DNA from: an uncultured Collinsella sp.
GTDB lineage: Bacteria > Actinomycetota > Coriobacteriia > Coriobacteriales > Coriobacteriaceae
NCBI GenBank assembly: GCA_900545505.1
Contig: UQZC01000016.1
Location: 1 to 14,678 of the forward strand
Direction: 5' to 3'
Length of the DNA: 14,678 nucleotides
Under the pieces are notes generated by a model that was not told the DNA's origin, searched no databases, and worked only from the letters and a program-made list of their open reading frames with translations. Numbering within the stretch: position 1 is the stretch's first letter; the number at the start of each line of letters is the position of its first letter. This document shows positions 7,840 to 14,678 of this stretch, in pieces. The position numbers and the translations under genes are program-made.

Positions 7840-9144
7840 CTACTGGTTGTCAGCAGCCGAGAAATCCATATCGAGCGAGGAAACGGCCCAGCCGATATGG
7901 TTGTCGGAGCGCACGAATTTGACGGTGTACTCCTGCTCGCCGCCCTTGGACAGCGAAGCCTTGACCTTGGCGGTCGTCTCGGTCATGGACTGATCCATGC
8001 CCTCGACGGACACGGTGGCACCCTGCGGAATCGAGGAGATGATCATCGACTTGGCGTCCTCGGACAGGCTCGAGGCCAGGCAAGACTCGGCCTTTGCGGT
8101 GTCACCGTCGCCGGCAGCCTGGAACAGATCGGTAACGACAGACTCCTGGGACGGGAAGCCAAAGCCGCGCGTGTAGGCAAAGCCCAGACCGCCCGCGGCG
8201 ATCAAAATGAGCAGAAGCAGCACGATGAAGACTTTGAGACCCGTGTGGCGATGGCGACGACGGACCTTGGCCTGCTTACGGTCCTGACGGTCCTGCTGGA
8301 CCATCTCGGACTCGGACAACGTAAAGAAGCCGGTGTCCGAGGGATCGGGCATAAACTGACCGGTCGCGCCCGTAGGATCGAGCGGATCGACGGCAGGAGC
8401 GTCCATCGCGGGCGCCGGAGCCGTGGCCATAGCCGTCTGGGCAGACAGTGCGGCAAGCGAATCATGCACGCGGGCAAGCTCATCGGCCTGCTCGGAAGTG
8501 AGCTGGTAGATGCCATCGGCAGTAGCGGCGTTAAAGGCGTCGAGTGCGTCGGAGGGACGGCCGGCGGCAGAAAGCGCCTGACCCATGCCGGCATTGAGCG
8601 CACGCGTGTCGTCGCGGGGGCCGGCAAAGTCGATAGCCGTGCGGTAGGTCTCCACGGCATCCGCCGGACGGCCGAGCTTAATGAAGCAACGACCGAGCTC
8701 GCCGAGTGCGGCGGCGGGAGCCGGATTGGCGCCGTCGATGGCAGCCTGACGGAAGGCAGTACCCGCGTTGGCATAATCGCCCGACTGGAACAGCGCATTG
8801 CCCAGGCCCAGATAGGCCTTGAACGGCGTGGCATAGGAAGCATCCTGCGTAGCAGCAGAGAACGCCTGGGCGGCCGTCGTGTAGTCGCTCACGGCGGCGA
8901 GCGCCTTGCCGCGGTTGGTGAGCAGCGCGCCGCGCTTGCCGTAGGTGCCGTCGTTGAGGGCGGCAGCATAAGCCTCGGCGGCCTCGGCATACATGCCCAG
9001 GTGCATCAAGGCGTTGCCACGAAGGTGATCGGCCTCGCCCATAATCTCATCGGGAGTCTTTGCCGCCCCAAGCATCTGGGCTGCAGCGGAAAAATCACCC
9101 GCGCGGTAAGCGGCGCGGCCCTGTTGGATCAGCTGGCTATTCAA
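7840..9144 (-). CDS. TPR-repeat protein with one membrane helix and an extracytoplasmic C-terminal domain
   Basis: This 434-residue protein has about five or six tetratricopeptide-like helical pairs in residues 5-210 (for example AAYRAGDFSAAAQML, ALMHLGMYAEAAEAYAAAL, ALFQSGDYANAGTAFRQA, IKLGRPADAVETYRTA). A linker rich in Ala, Pro and Asp (about 235-285), a very basic stretch (RKQAKVRRRHRHTGLK), one membrane helix (about 303-325) and a C-terminal domain of about 110 residues follow. The basic stretch before the helix predicts TPRs inside and the C-terminal domain outside. The latter (FQAAGDGDTAKAESCLASSLSEDA, later a beta-rich end) recalls small DUF4878/NTF2-like domains, but I cannot confirm this. 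The TTG start has AAGGGGA 5 nt upstream and lies 11 nt after the isomerase stop, so the two genes form an operon. Function is unknown; a scaffold or envelope-sensing role is inference. Confidence 0.85.
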   Translation of the reverse strand: MNSQLIQQGRAAYRAGDFSAAAQMLGAAKTPDEIMGEADHLRGNALMHLGMYAEAAEAYAAALNDGTYGKRGALLTNRGKALAAVSDYTTAAQAFSAATQDASYATPFKAYLGLGNALFQSGDYANAGTAFRQAAIDGANPAPAAALGELGRCFIKLGRPADAVETYRTAIDFAGPRDDTRALNAGMGQALSAAGRPSDALDAFNAATADGIYQLTSEQADELARVHDSLAALSAQTAMATAPAPAMDAPAVDPLDPTGATGQFMPDPSDTGFFTLSESEMVQQDRQDRKQAKVRRRHRHTGLKVFIVLLLLILIAAGGLGFAYTRGFGFPSQESVVTDLFQAAGDGDTAKAESCLASSLSEDAKSMIISSIPQGATVSVEGMDQSMTETTAKVKASLSKGGEQEYTVKFVRSDNHIGWAVSSLDMDFSAADNQ

Positions 9145-9155
9145 GGAAGTCCCCT

Positions 9156-9698
9156 TTACTCGTGAACGATCTCGACATGGACGATCTCGTCGCCGGCACG
9201 CAGCTGCGAAATCACATCGAGACCCTCGACCGTGGTACCAAAGACGGTGTAACCGGAATCGAGGTTATGCTGGGCGCCCAGGCAGAAGTAGAACTGCGAA
9301 CCCGCGGAATCGGGGTCCATGGAGCGTGCCATGGCAAGGGCACCATCGACATGGCTGTTGCGCGGATTGGTGGCAAACTCGCCCTTGATGCAGTAGCCGG
9401 GGCCACCGGTACCGGGCATGCCGTCGGGGCCCTCAAGACCAGCGGCGACGTCGGCGCCGGACATATCGCGGGTATTGGGGTCGCCGCCCTGGATGACAAA
9501 ACCGGGCACATAGCGATGGAACTTAAGGCCATCATAGAAGCCCATCGTAGAAAGCTCGCAGAAGTTCGCGACATGAATGGGAGCGCCATCGCCGTCAAAC
9601 TTGACCTTGATGGTACCCTTCGACGTCTCGATAACGGCGCAATCGTCGCCGGCAAGCTGATACTCGGGCGTGTAGAGCTCTTTCTTAAAACCAAACAT
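9156..9698 (-). CDS. Cyclophilin-type peptidyl-prolyl cis-trans isomerase
   Basis: This 180-residue protein is a single cyclophilin domain that catalyses cis-trans isomerisation of proline peptide bonds. Visible family features are FHRYVPGFVIQGGDP at about 60-74 with the catalytic Arg62, Phe67 and Gln70, then MARS (123-126), SQFYF (134-138) and YTVFG (150-154). The tryptophan that governs cyclosporin binding in human cyclophilin A appears to be replaced (HNLD region), as in many bacterial members. There is no signal peptide or membrane helix, so it should act in the cytoplasm. The ATG has a GGAAGGA ribosome binding site 5 nt upstream. It is first in a two-gene operon with the TPR protein, behind a good promoter at 9738-9767. 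Confidence 0.95.
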   Translation of the reverse strand: MFGFKKELYTPEYQLAGDDCAVIETSKGTIKVKFDGDGAPIHVANFCELSTMGFYDGLKFHRYVPGFVIQGGDPNTRDMSGADVAAGLEGPDGMPGTGGPGYCIKGEFATNPRNSHVDGALAMARSMDPDSAGSQFYFCLGAQHNLDSGYTVFGTTVEGLDVISQLRAGDEIVHVEIVHE

Positions 9699-9737
9699 GT
9701 GGTTCCTTCCTCGTGCGTTTAAAGCATATTTGTAAGA

Positions 9738-9767
9738 ATTGTAGCAATAAGCATGCGCTTACATCAA
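9738..9767 (-). promoter_or_regulatory. Sigma-A-type promoter of the isomerase-TPR operon
   Basis: On the minus strand TTGATG (9762-9767) and TACAAT (9738-9743) are separated by 18 nt, with transcription expected to start about 30 nt before the ATG at 9698. The spacer contains an inverted repeat, TAAGC-ATGC-GCTTA (plus-strand 9748-9761), which could be an operator or chance. Confidence 0.6.
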
Positions 9768-9805
9768 TTGCGCACGTAGGTTATGCCGACTATGGCGAAC
9801 TAATT

Positions 9806-10992
9806 TTAGGAACGCTGCTGCGGCTTCCAGGAACCCACATTGGCGTCGTACTGGTTCAGTGCGCTGTTGCCGCCCTGCGCGATGGGCGCCAGGATCTCGC
9901 TTTGGTGGGAACTCATCGACTCGCCATCGGGAATGGCCAGCGAGATGTCCCAACTCTGGCAGATCACGTCGACGCGCTCGTACATCCACTCGGCAAGCTG
10001 CTTTAAGTGGGCGATGTCATCCGCATAGACCGTATCGTCCTGGTACTTAAGGTTGTTGAGCTCATCTTGCGTCTTTTTGATCTGGTCGCGCAGGGCGTAG
10101 GCACTCTGCGACAGCTCCTGACGGGTGGACAGCGGCGTTCGGAGATAGCCGTTGTTAAAGGAATCGATGACCTCGCCGATCTGGTCCTCGTCACCGTAGG
10201 ACACGATGGTCTGATACAGACCGTCGAGCCTGGTATAGAGCTGATCATCGGTCAGCACGGTTTCTTCCTGGACCACCTCGGCAGAATCGTCTTGCTTGGT
10301 ATCGTCCTCAGTCGCCTCGCCCTTTTGGCGCGTGGGGAAGGTGGTTTGTGCAGCTTGGCCAAACTGGTCGTAGAAGCCAGGCATGACACCCATGGGATCG
10401 GTCGTCACGAACCAATAGGCACCGCCGCAAACGACGGCAAGTACCGCGATGACGATGAGCGGCTTGGGGATATGACGCTTGTGCTTGTGATAGGCGTCCT
10501 CGTCGGGATGCACTTTGCGCTTGGGTTTTTGAGCATCGTCGTGCAGGGAAACGGGCGTGGGAATATCGACCTTGGGGATACCGAAATCCTTATCGAAAGC
10601 CGGCAGCACGCAGGTCTCGTTAGGATCGGCGGCGTCCGAAAGAACCGCGGCAGGTGGGGAGGGGAGCTGCGGGCCGCCGGTACCGCATTGCCGGCAGCTG
10701 AGGCGGGCGCATGCGGCACCTCGGTATCGATCTGCTCTTGCGTTAGGCGCGGAAAGCCCGCCGTGCGGCCCGCTGCCAGGTCGGATGCGGCCGCGTCCTC
10801 GGAGAGGATACCCGGAGCGGGGCGTCCGCATTTGGGACACGTACGATCGTGCGGAGAAAGACGGGCACCGCAGCCCTCGCAGAACACGAACTCGGTGTGC
10901 TCGGGGCCATCGCCCGGACCCACATAGGCGTTGCAGTAGGGGCAGAACGAGGCGCCGTCCTCGATAGTCTTAAGGCAATGCGGACAGATCAC
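9806..10992 (-). pseudogene. Zinc-ribbon single-pass membrane protein gene, interrupted by a frameshift near 10660
   Basis: Two frames together make one protein of about 395 residues. The first starts at GTG 10992 (MICPHC) and carries two zinc ribbons: CPHC/CPYC (Cys3, 6, 17, 20) and CEGC/CPKC (Cys38, 41, 52, 55). A low-complexity linker follows, up to the C-rich run at about 10655-10665. The other frame continues the linker, a basic stretch (KPKRK, HKHKRH), a membrane helix at about 178-196 (PLIVIAVLAVVCGGAYWFV) and an outer helical domain with coiled-coil character (LRDQIKKTQDELNNLK), ending QQRS. Adding one C to the C-run restores a single frame. The GTG start is preferred over a TTG at 11022 because GAGG sits 5 nt upstream of it and nothing precedes the TTG. 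Function unknown; the layout (cytoplasmic zinc ribbons, one helix, outer domain) is common in Gram-positive envelope proteins. The lesion could be a sequencing error. Confidence 0.8.
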
Positions 10993-11095
10993 GGCATCCT
11001 CTTTTCGAAGCAATTCAAACAATCGAGGTTAGAGCATAACATCGCCACGGCCCCACAGGAGCAAGGCACCAATTCAACATCGCCAGGGCGCGTAG

Positions 11096-13787
11096 TTACT
11101 TCTTCTTTTTGCTTGGCATCGAGACTTTGATGCCTTGGGCGGACTTGGTCACGCGAGAGCGCTTGGCTCCGGTACTCCTCTTTTTCTTGGGCTGGGCCTG
11201 GGCCACGCCCTCGAGTGCACGGGCCTCGGCCTCGCGAGCGGTGCGATCTTCGCGGCGCTGCGCCATGTCGGCGGCGACGCGCTTGGCAAAACGCTCGGCC
11301 GTCGAACCCGTCGAGCTCACCTTGCCGCCACCGCGACCCAGGTGGACGCGCACACCGCGGCCAAAACCAGTTGCGGCATGACGACGACGCGGCTTGAGCG
11401 AATCCATCATCGTGGCGAGCTTAAAGAACACCGAGCAGGTAAAGACCACGATAACAGCCAAGATAACCATCTGGCCCATCGACAGGTTGGCAATAGACAG
11501 CAGCTCCGGGAATCCGATAACGCCCACCAGGATGCCGGCGACTACAAACACAAAGAGCACCACACGTAAGGGCGTGAGAGGCTGCGAGATGCGCCAGATT
11601 AGGCTGACGCTCGCCGCGCACGACGTAAGCAGGCACATCGTAGACAGCGTGAGCTGGCTAAAGCCAAACACGCGCGCCACAAAGATATCGAGCGCCGCAG
11701 CCAAAATGACCGCAATCGACGCCGGCAGTGCACGCTTGAGTACGTTCGTCAAAAACGCACCCTTCACACGAGCATTGTTGGGCTCCAGGCCCAACACAAA
11801 GCCCGGCGCGCCGATGCAGAAGAAGTTAATGAGCGTCATCTGGATGGGCTCGAAGAGGTACGGCGGCAGCGCGATACACAGCGCCGCCAGGCCCATCGAG
11901 AACAGCGTCTTGGTCAGGAACAGTAAGGCCGAACGCTGCAGGTTGTTGATGGAGCGACGGCCCTCGGCCACCACGGCGGGCATAGAGGCAAAGTCGTTGT
12001 CGACGAGTACGATCTCGGCCACGTTGCGCGCGGCATCGGAGCCAGCCGCCACGGCGACGGAGCAGTCGGCCTCCTTGAGCGCCAGCACGTCGTTGACGCC
12101 GTCGCCCGTCATGGCCACGGTGTGCTCGCGGCGCTTGAGCGCCTGCACGAGCTCGCGCTTCTGCTGCGGGGTCACACGACCAAAGACATGGTAGCGGTCC
12201 ACTGCGGCATCGAGCTTGGCCGGCGTATCGAGCGTCGTGGCGTCCACATAAGCGTCCGCCCCCGGCACGCCCACCACGCGCGCGATCGACGACACCGTAC
12301 GCGGGTCGTCGCCACTGATCACGTTGAGGGTCACGCCCTGCTCGTTAAAGTAGCCGATGGTTTCGGCCGCCGAAGTACGGATCTCGTCGCGGATGGTCAC
12401 AAAGCCCACGGGCCACCATATCGCCATCGGGCGAAAAGCCGTCCACGCGCGCTACCACGAGCACGCGGCAGGTATCGGCAAGCTCGGCGACACGGTTCTC
12501 GACCTGCGAAAACACACGATCGGAGAGCACAAACTGCGCCGCACCCATCACATAGGAGCCCTGCGCAAACGACGCGCCGCTCCACTTTTTGGAGGACGAG
12601 AACGGAATGACCGACAGCGGCTCAGACACCTCGACCGGGCGATCGGCGTAATAGTTGAGCAGCGCCTGGCAGGTCTCGTTGGCATCGGCCGAAGTCGCAC
12701 GCGCGACGTTAGCCAGCGCAAAATCGAGCACCGTGGTATCGACGGGAACGGCCGCCTCGTCCGAGCCGGCGTCTAGGCTCACGCCCTCAACCGGCAGCGG
12801 ATACGTGCCCTCGACCTCCATGCGGCCCGACGTGATGGTGCCCGTCTTGTCCAGGCACAGTACATCGACGCGAGCGAGCGTCTCGATGCAGTAGAGCTGC
12901 TGCGCCAGCACCTTGGCGATGGCGAGCACCGACGAGGTCAGCAGCACCAGGCCCTGCGGGATCATGCCCAGCAGGGCGCCCACCGTGGACAGCAGCGCCG
13001 ACGAAGGCACATGACCGGCCAACAGCTCGGAGAAGCACCACGAAAGCGCGCTATCGCCCGGGGTTCCCGCGGCATCCCACAGCTCGCTCACACTCGAGGC
13101 AAACAACGCCAAACCGAGCGGGATCATGATGATGCTCGCAAAGCGCACGATGGCGTTAAGCGCGTTCATGATCTCGGAATTGACCTTTTTGACGTACTTG
13201 GCCTCGTTATTAATTTTGGCCACGTAGTTGTCGGCGCCGACATGGATCACGCGGGCGCGCAGCAGGCCCGAGTCGATAAAGCTGCCGCTCATGAGCTCGG
13301 AACCGGGCTGCTTCTTAATAAGGTCGCTCTCGCCCGTCAGCAGGCTCTCGTTCACGAGCGCCTCGCCCGATACCACCACGGCGTCGGCCGGAATCTGGTC
13401 GCCGCGCCCCAGGCGGATGATGTCGTCGAGCACGATCTGGTCCAGGTCGAGCTCCACCTCGGCGCCGTCGCGCACCGCGATGGCCTTCTTGGAGGTCAGC
13501 AGTGTGAGCTTATCGACCATCTTCTTGGAACGCATGGACTGGATGACGCCAATAGCGGTATTAAGGAACACCACGAACAGGAACGTCAGATTCTTAAACG
13601 AACCGGTCAAAATGACCAGGAACGCCAAGATCACGTTGATCAAATTGAACAACGTGCAGAGGTTCTCGATGATGAGCTCTTTGACCGACTTGGTCTTGAG
13701 CTCCATGTTGCGGTTGATCTTACCGGCGGCGATGCGCTCCTCGACCTCGGCGGTCGAGAGTCCACGCTCGATATCCGTTGCTGCCAT
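11096..13787 (-). pseudogene. CtpE-like P-type cation-transporting ATPase gene, interrupted by a frameshift near 12405
   Basis: Two overlapping frames make one P-type ATPase of about 890 residues. The first (from ATG 13787) carries the actuator motif LLTGES (149-154), membrane motif GMIPQGLVLL (about 274-283) and the phosphorylation site DKTGT with Asp313, up to about residue 458 (DGFSPDGDMV). The second resumes at PVGFVTIRDEI and has GDGVND, the hinge region, then six or so membrane segments. The IPQGLVLL motif and the short N-terminus without metal-binding domains resemble mycobacterial CtpE, reported as a calcium transporter; the ion here is not shown. A tail of about 100 residues ends in KKKK and is very basic. 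GTG 13802 and ATG 13799 are possible starts, but ATG 13787 has a weak GGGA 6 nt upstream and fits the family. Without repair of the frame no working pump can be made. Confidence 0.88.
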
Positions 13788-13813
13788 ACCACGTCCCATC
13801 ACGTCGCGTCGGT

Positions 13814-13851
13814 ATAAGAAAAACCGCCCGGACCATGCGAGGTTCGGACGG
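13814..13851 (-). terminator. Intrinsic terminator of the tRNA-Arg gene
   Basis: On the minus strand CCGTCCGAACC pairs with GGTCCGGGCGG (one A-C mismatch and one G-U in 11 pairs) around a six-base loop, followed directly by TTTTTCTT. It starts 12 nt after the tRNA 3' end and ends only about 27 nt before the ATPase start. Confidence 0.85.
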
Positions 13852-13863
13852 TCTTACGTTCGA

Positions 13864-13940
13864 TGGTGCCCCATGTTGGATTCGAACCAACGGCCTTCTG
13901 CTCCGGAGGCAGACGCTCTAATCCCCTGAGCTAATAGGGC
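13864..13940 (-). tRNA. tRNA-Arg (anticodon CCG)
   Basis: The minus strand folds as a complete 77-nt cloverleaf with encoded CCA. The acceptor stem GCCCTAT pairs with ATGGGGC (one U-G). The D stem is GCTC/GAGC, and the anticodon stem TCTGC/GCAGA has loop CTCCGGA, placing CCG at positions 34-36. The variable loop is AGGCC, and the T stem GTTGG/CCAAC has loop TTCGAAT. It reads CGG arginine codons. It has its own promoter and terminator. Confidence 0.97.
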
Positions 13941-13951
13941 CAACGTTTGGC

Positions 13952-13981
13952 ATTATACCCAAGTGCACCACGGGCTATCAA
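13952..13981 (-). promoter_or_regulatory. Promoter of the tRNA-Arg gene
   Basis: On the minus strand TTGATA (13976-13981) and a perfect TATAAT (13952-13957) are 18 nt apart, with an AT-rich stretch just upstream that may act as an UP element. The -10 ends 11 nt before the first base of the tRNA. Confidence 0.8.
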
Positions 13982-14060
13982 AATAAAAGAAAAAGCTTTG
14001 CAATTCCGAGGAAGACGCGGCGCAACGGCCCACTTTAGAAGGCAAAAGCGAGTCAGATAG

Positions 14061-14066
14061 TATAAA
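14061..14066 (+). promoter_or_regulatory. Possible -10 element for aroF
   Basis: TATAAA lies 78 nt upstream of the aroF start on the plus strand. No clear -35 is found at 16-18 nt (GAAGGC and neighbours). If used, the transcript would start at about 14072-14074, right at the ATG of the short leader frame. A start further upstream is also possible. Confidence 0.4.
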
Positions 14067-14071
14067 CTCTC

Positions 14072-14134
14072 ATGCACCATATATACACGGCTCGCGATGC
14101 GGGCCGTTTTTGCAAAAGTTATCCATCGAGGTGA
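14072..14134 (+). CDS. Possible 20-residue leader peptide of aroF
   Basis: An ATG frame of 20 codons begins MHHIYTARD and ends CKSYPSR, with TGA inside the GAGGTGAGAGG sequence that serves aroF. It contains two Tyr and one Phe. It runs straight through the terminator hairpin at 14087-14107. There is no ribosome binding site before the ATG; it could be translated only if the transcript starts at or next to the ATG (leaderless). Suggestive from position alone; it may well be chance. Confidence 0.25.
   Translation: MHHIYTARDAGRFCKSYPSR
14087..14111 (+). terminator. Intrinsic terminator in the aroF leader (probable attenuator)
   Basis: ACGGCTCGC pairs with GCGGGCCGT over nine base pairs (one U-G) around a GAT loop, followed by five T. 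It points in the plus direction, yet no plus-strand gene precedes it in the window, since the upstream tRNA is divergent. A terminator placed 34 nt before aroF is therefore best read as controlling aroF itself. An upstream AACGGCCC (14024-14031) is complementary to GGGCCGTT (14101-14108) and could form an antiterminator if the transcript begins far enough upstream. Confidence 0.7.
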
Positions 14135-14144
14135 GAGGCACACC

Positions 14145-14678
14145 ATGATTGCAATTTTAAAGCAGAGCGCCAGCGACGAGGCCGTCGGCCATATCGTCAG
14201 CTGGATTGAGAAAAAAGGCCTGAAGACCGACGTCTCGCGCGGCGAGAACGAGACGATCATCGGCCTGGTGGGCGATACGACCAAGATCGACCCGTTCCTG
14301 CTCGAGTCCATGGATGTCGTCGAGCGCGTGCAGCGCGTCTCGGAGCCGTTCAAGCGCGCCAACCGCAAGTTCCACCCCGAGGACTCCGTCATCGACTCCG
14401 GCCACGGCGTCAAGATCGGCGGCGACCAGTTCCAGGTCATCGCCGGTCCCTGCTCCGTCGAGGGCGAGAACCTCATCCGCATCGCACGTCGCGTAAAGGC
14501 CGCCGGCGCCACGATGCTGCGCGGCGGTGCCTACAAGCCCCGCACCTCCCCCTACGCCTACCAGGGCATGGGCCCTGCCGGCCTCGACCTGCTGTGCGAG
14601 GCGTCTGCCGAGCTCGACATGCCGATCGTCACCGAGATCATGGACCCACGCGACGTGCAGGTCTTCCTGGACAAGAAG
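14145..14678 (+). CDS. aroF: 3-deoxy-7-phosphoheptulonate (DAHP) synthase, type I-beta, N-terminal part
   Basis: The frame is open from the ATG to the right edge (178 codons, 3' end outside). DAHP synthase condenses phosphoenolpyruvate and erythrose 4-phosphate, the first step of the shikimate pathway. Residues 1-70 form the ferredoxin-like/ACT-like regulatory domain of the I-beta class (MIAILKQSASDEAVGHIVSW, then VERVQRVSEPFK). Residues from about 75 onward begin the TIM barrel with FHPEDSVID, IAGPCSVEG (about 104-112) and MLRGGAYKPRTSPYAYQGMG (about 124-143), which hold the phosphoenolpyruvate-binding Lys and Arg, then VTEIMDPRD. The N-terminal domain closely recalls the Thermotoga enzyme, where it mediates feedback inhibition by Tyr and Phe. 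GAGAGG lies 6 nt before the ATG. A leader with a terminator hairpin precedes it. The gene is divergent from the tRNA. Confidence 0.96.
   Translation, partial: MIAILKQSASDEAVGHIVSWIEKKGLKTDVSRGENETIIGLVGDTTKIDPFLLESMDVVERVQRVSEPFKRANRKFHPEDSVIDSGHGVKIGGDQFQVIAGPCSVEGENLIRIARRVKAAGATMLRGGAYKPRTSPYAYQGMGPAGLDLLCEASAELDMPIVTEIMDPRDVQVFLDKK

Noticed and set aside
7804..9165. A 453-codon open frame on the plus strand, and similar long plus-strand frames at 1029-1862, 2088-2960, 5565-6611, 6612-7736, 10007-10927 and 13011-13817
   Set aside because: They lie antisense to well-recognised genes, have Arg/His/Gly-rich composition typical of reverse-complement reading of GC-rich codons, and lack ribosome binding sites and family motifs.
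10655..10665. Programmed -1 frameshift at the C-rich run in the zinc-ribbon gene
   Set aside because: The site does not have a classical slippery heptamer in the right phase and no strong stimulatory structure is obvious; a simple indel is more likely.
10993..11022. TTG start ten codons upstream for the zinc-ribbon gene
   Set aside because: There is no ribosome binding site before it, while GTG 10992 has GAGG 5 nt upstream and starts directly at the first zinc ribbon.
13864..13940. tRNA-Arg as an integration site for a mobile element
   Set aside because: No integrase, no repeat of the tRNA 3' end and no compositional break are seen nearby.
1..14678. CRISPR array, insertion sequence, toxin-antitoxin or defence system
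   Set aside because: No repeat-spacer pattern, transposase, inverted terminal repeats or defence-type domains were recognised; the window is housekeeping in character.

Overview
The window looks like chromosomal DNA of a high-GC Actinobacterium of the class Coriobacteriia, most likely Collinsella or a close relative. This is judged from protein character, GC-rich codon use, frequent TTG starts and the gene order mreB-mreC-mreD-mrdA-rodA followed by a TIGR03960-type radical SAM gene. No search could be run, so the genus is an inference. There is no sign of mobile DNA, CRISPR or phage. Almost everything is on the minus strand; only the last gene is on the plus strand.

Reading in the direction of transcription from the right: a tRNA-Arg(CCG) gene (13864-13940) with a strong promoter and a good terminator is followed at once by a CtpE-like P-type cation ATPase (11096-13787), which is split by a frameshift near 12405. 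Next comes a zinc-ribbon, single-pass membrane protein (9806-10992), also split by a frameshift, near 10660. Then a short operon with its own promoter holds a cyclophilin-type peptidyl-prolyl isomerase and a TPR-repeat membrane protein (9698 to 7840), ending in a long hairpin.

The main block is a tight seven-gene cluster (7724 down to the left edge): mreB, mreC, mreD, the class B penicillin-binding protein PBP2 (mrdA), the SEDS glycosyltransferase rodA, a DUF697-like membrane protein, and the 5' part of a TIGR03960-family radical SAM gene. Gaps are 9-21 nt and nearly every gene has a clear Shine-Dalgarno sequence. MreB, MreC, MreD, PBP2 and RodA form the elongasome that inserts lateral-wall peptidoglycan. 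The DUF697 and radical SAM genes are probably passengers or regulators on the same transcript.

At the right edge, divergent from the tRNA, is the 5' half of a type I-beta DAHP synthase (first step of aromatic amino acid synthesis). Its leader holds a textbook intrinsic terminator on the plus strand although no plus-strand gene lies upstream of it in this window. That points to transcription attenuation, and the hairpin is overlapped by a short open frame that ends in the aroF ribosome binding site. This leader is the best candidate for an undescribed regulatory element here. The two frameshifts, an extra N-terminal membrane helix on PBP2, and the strongly basic C-terminal tail of the ATPase are the other points worth a second look.
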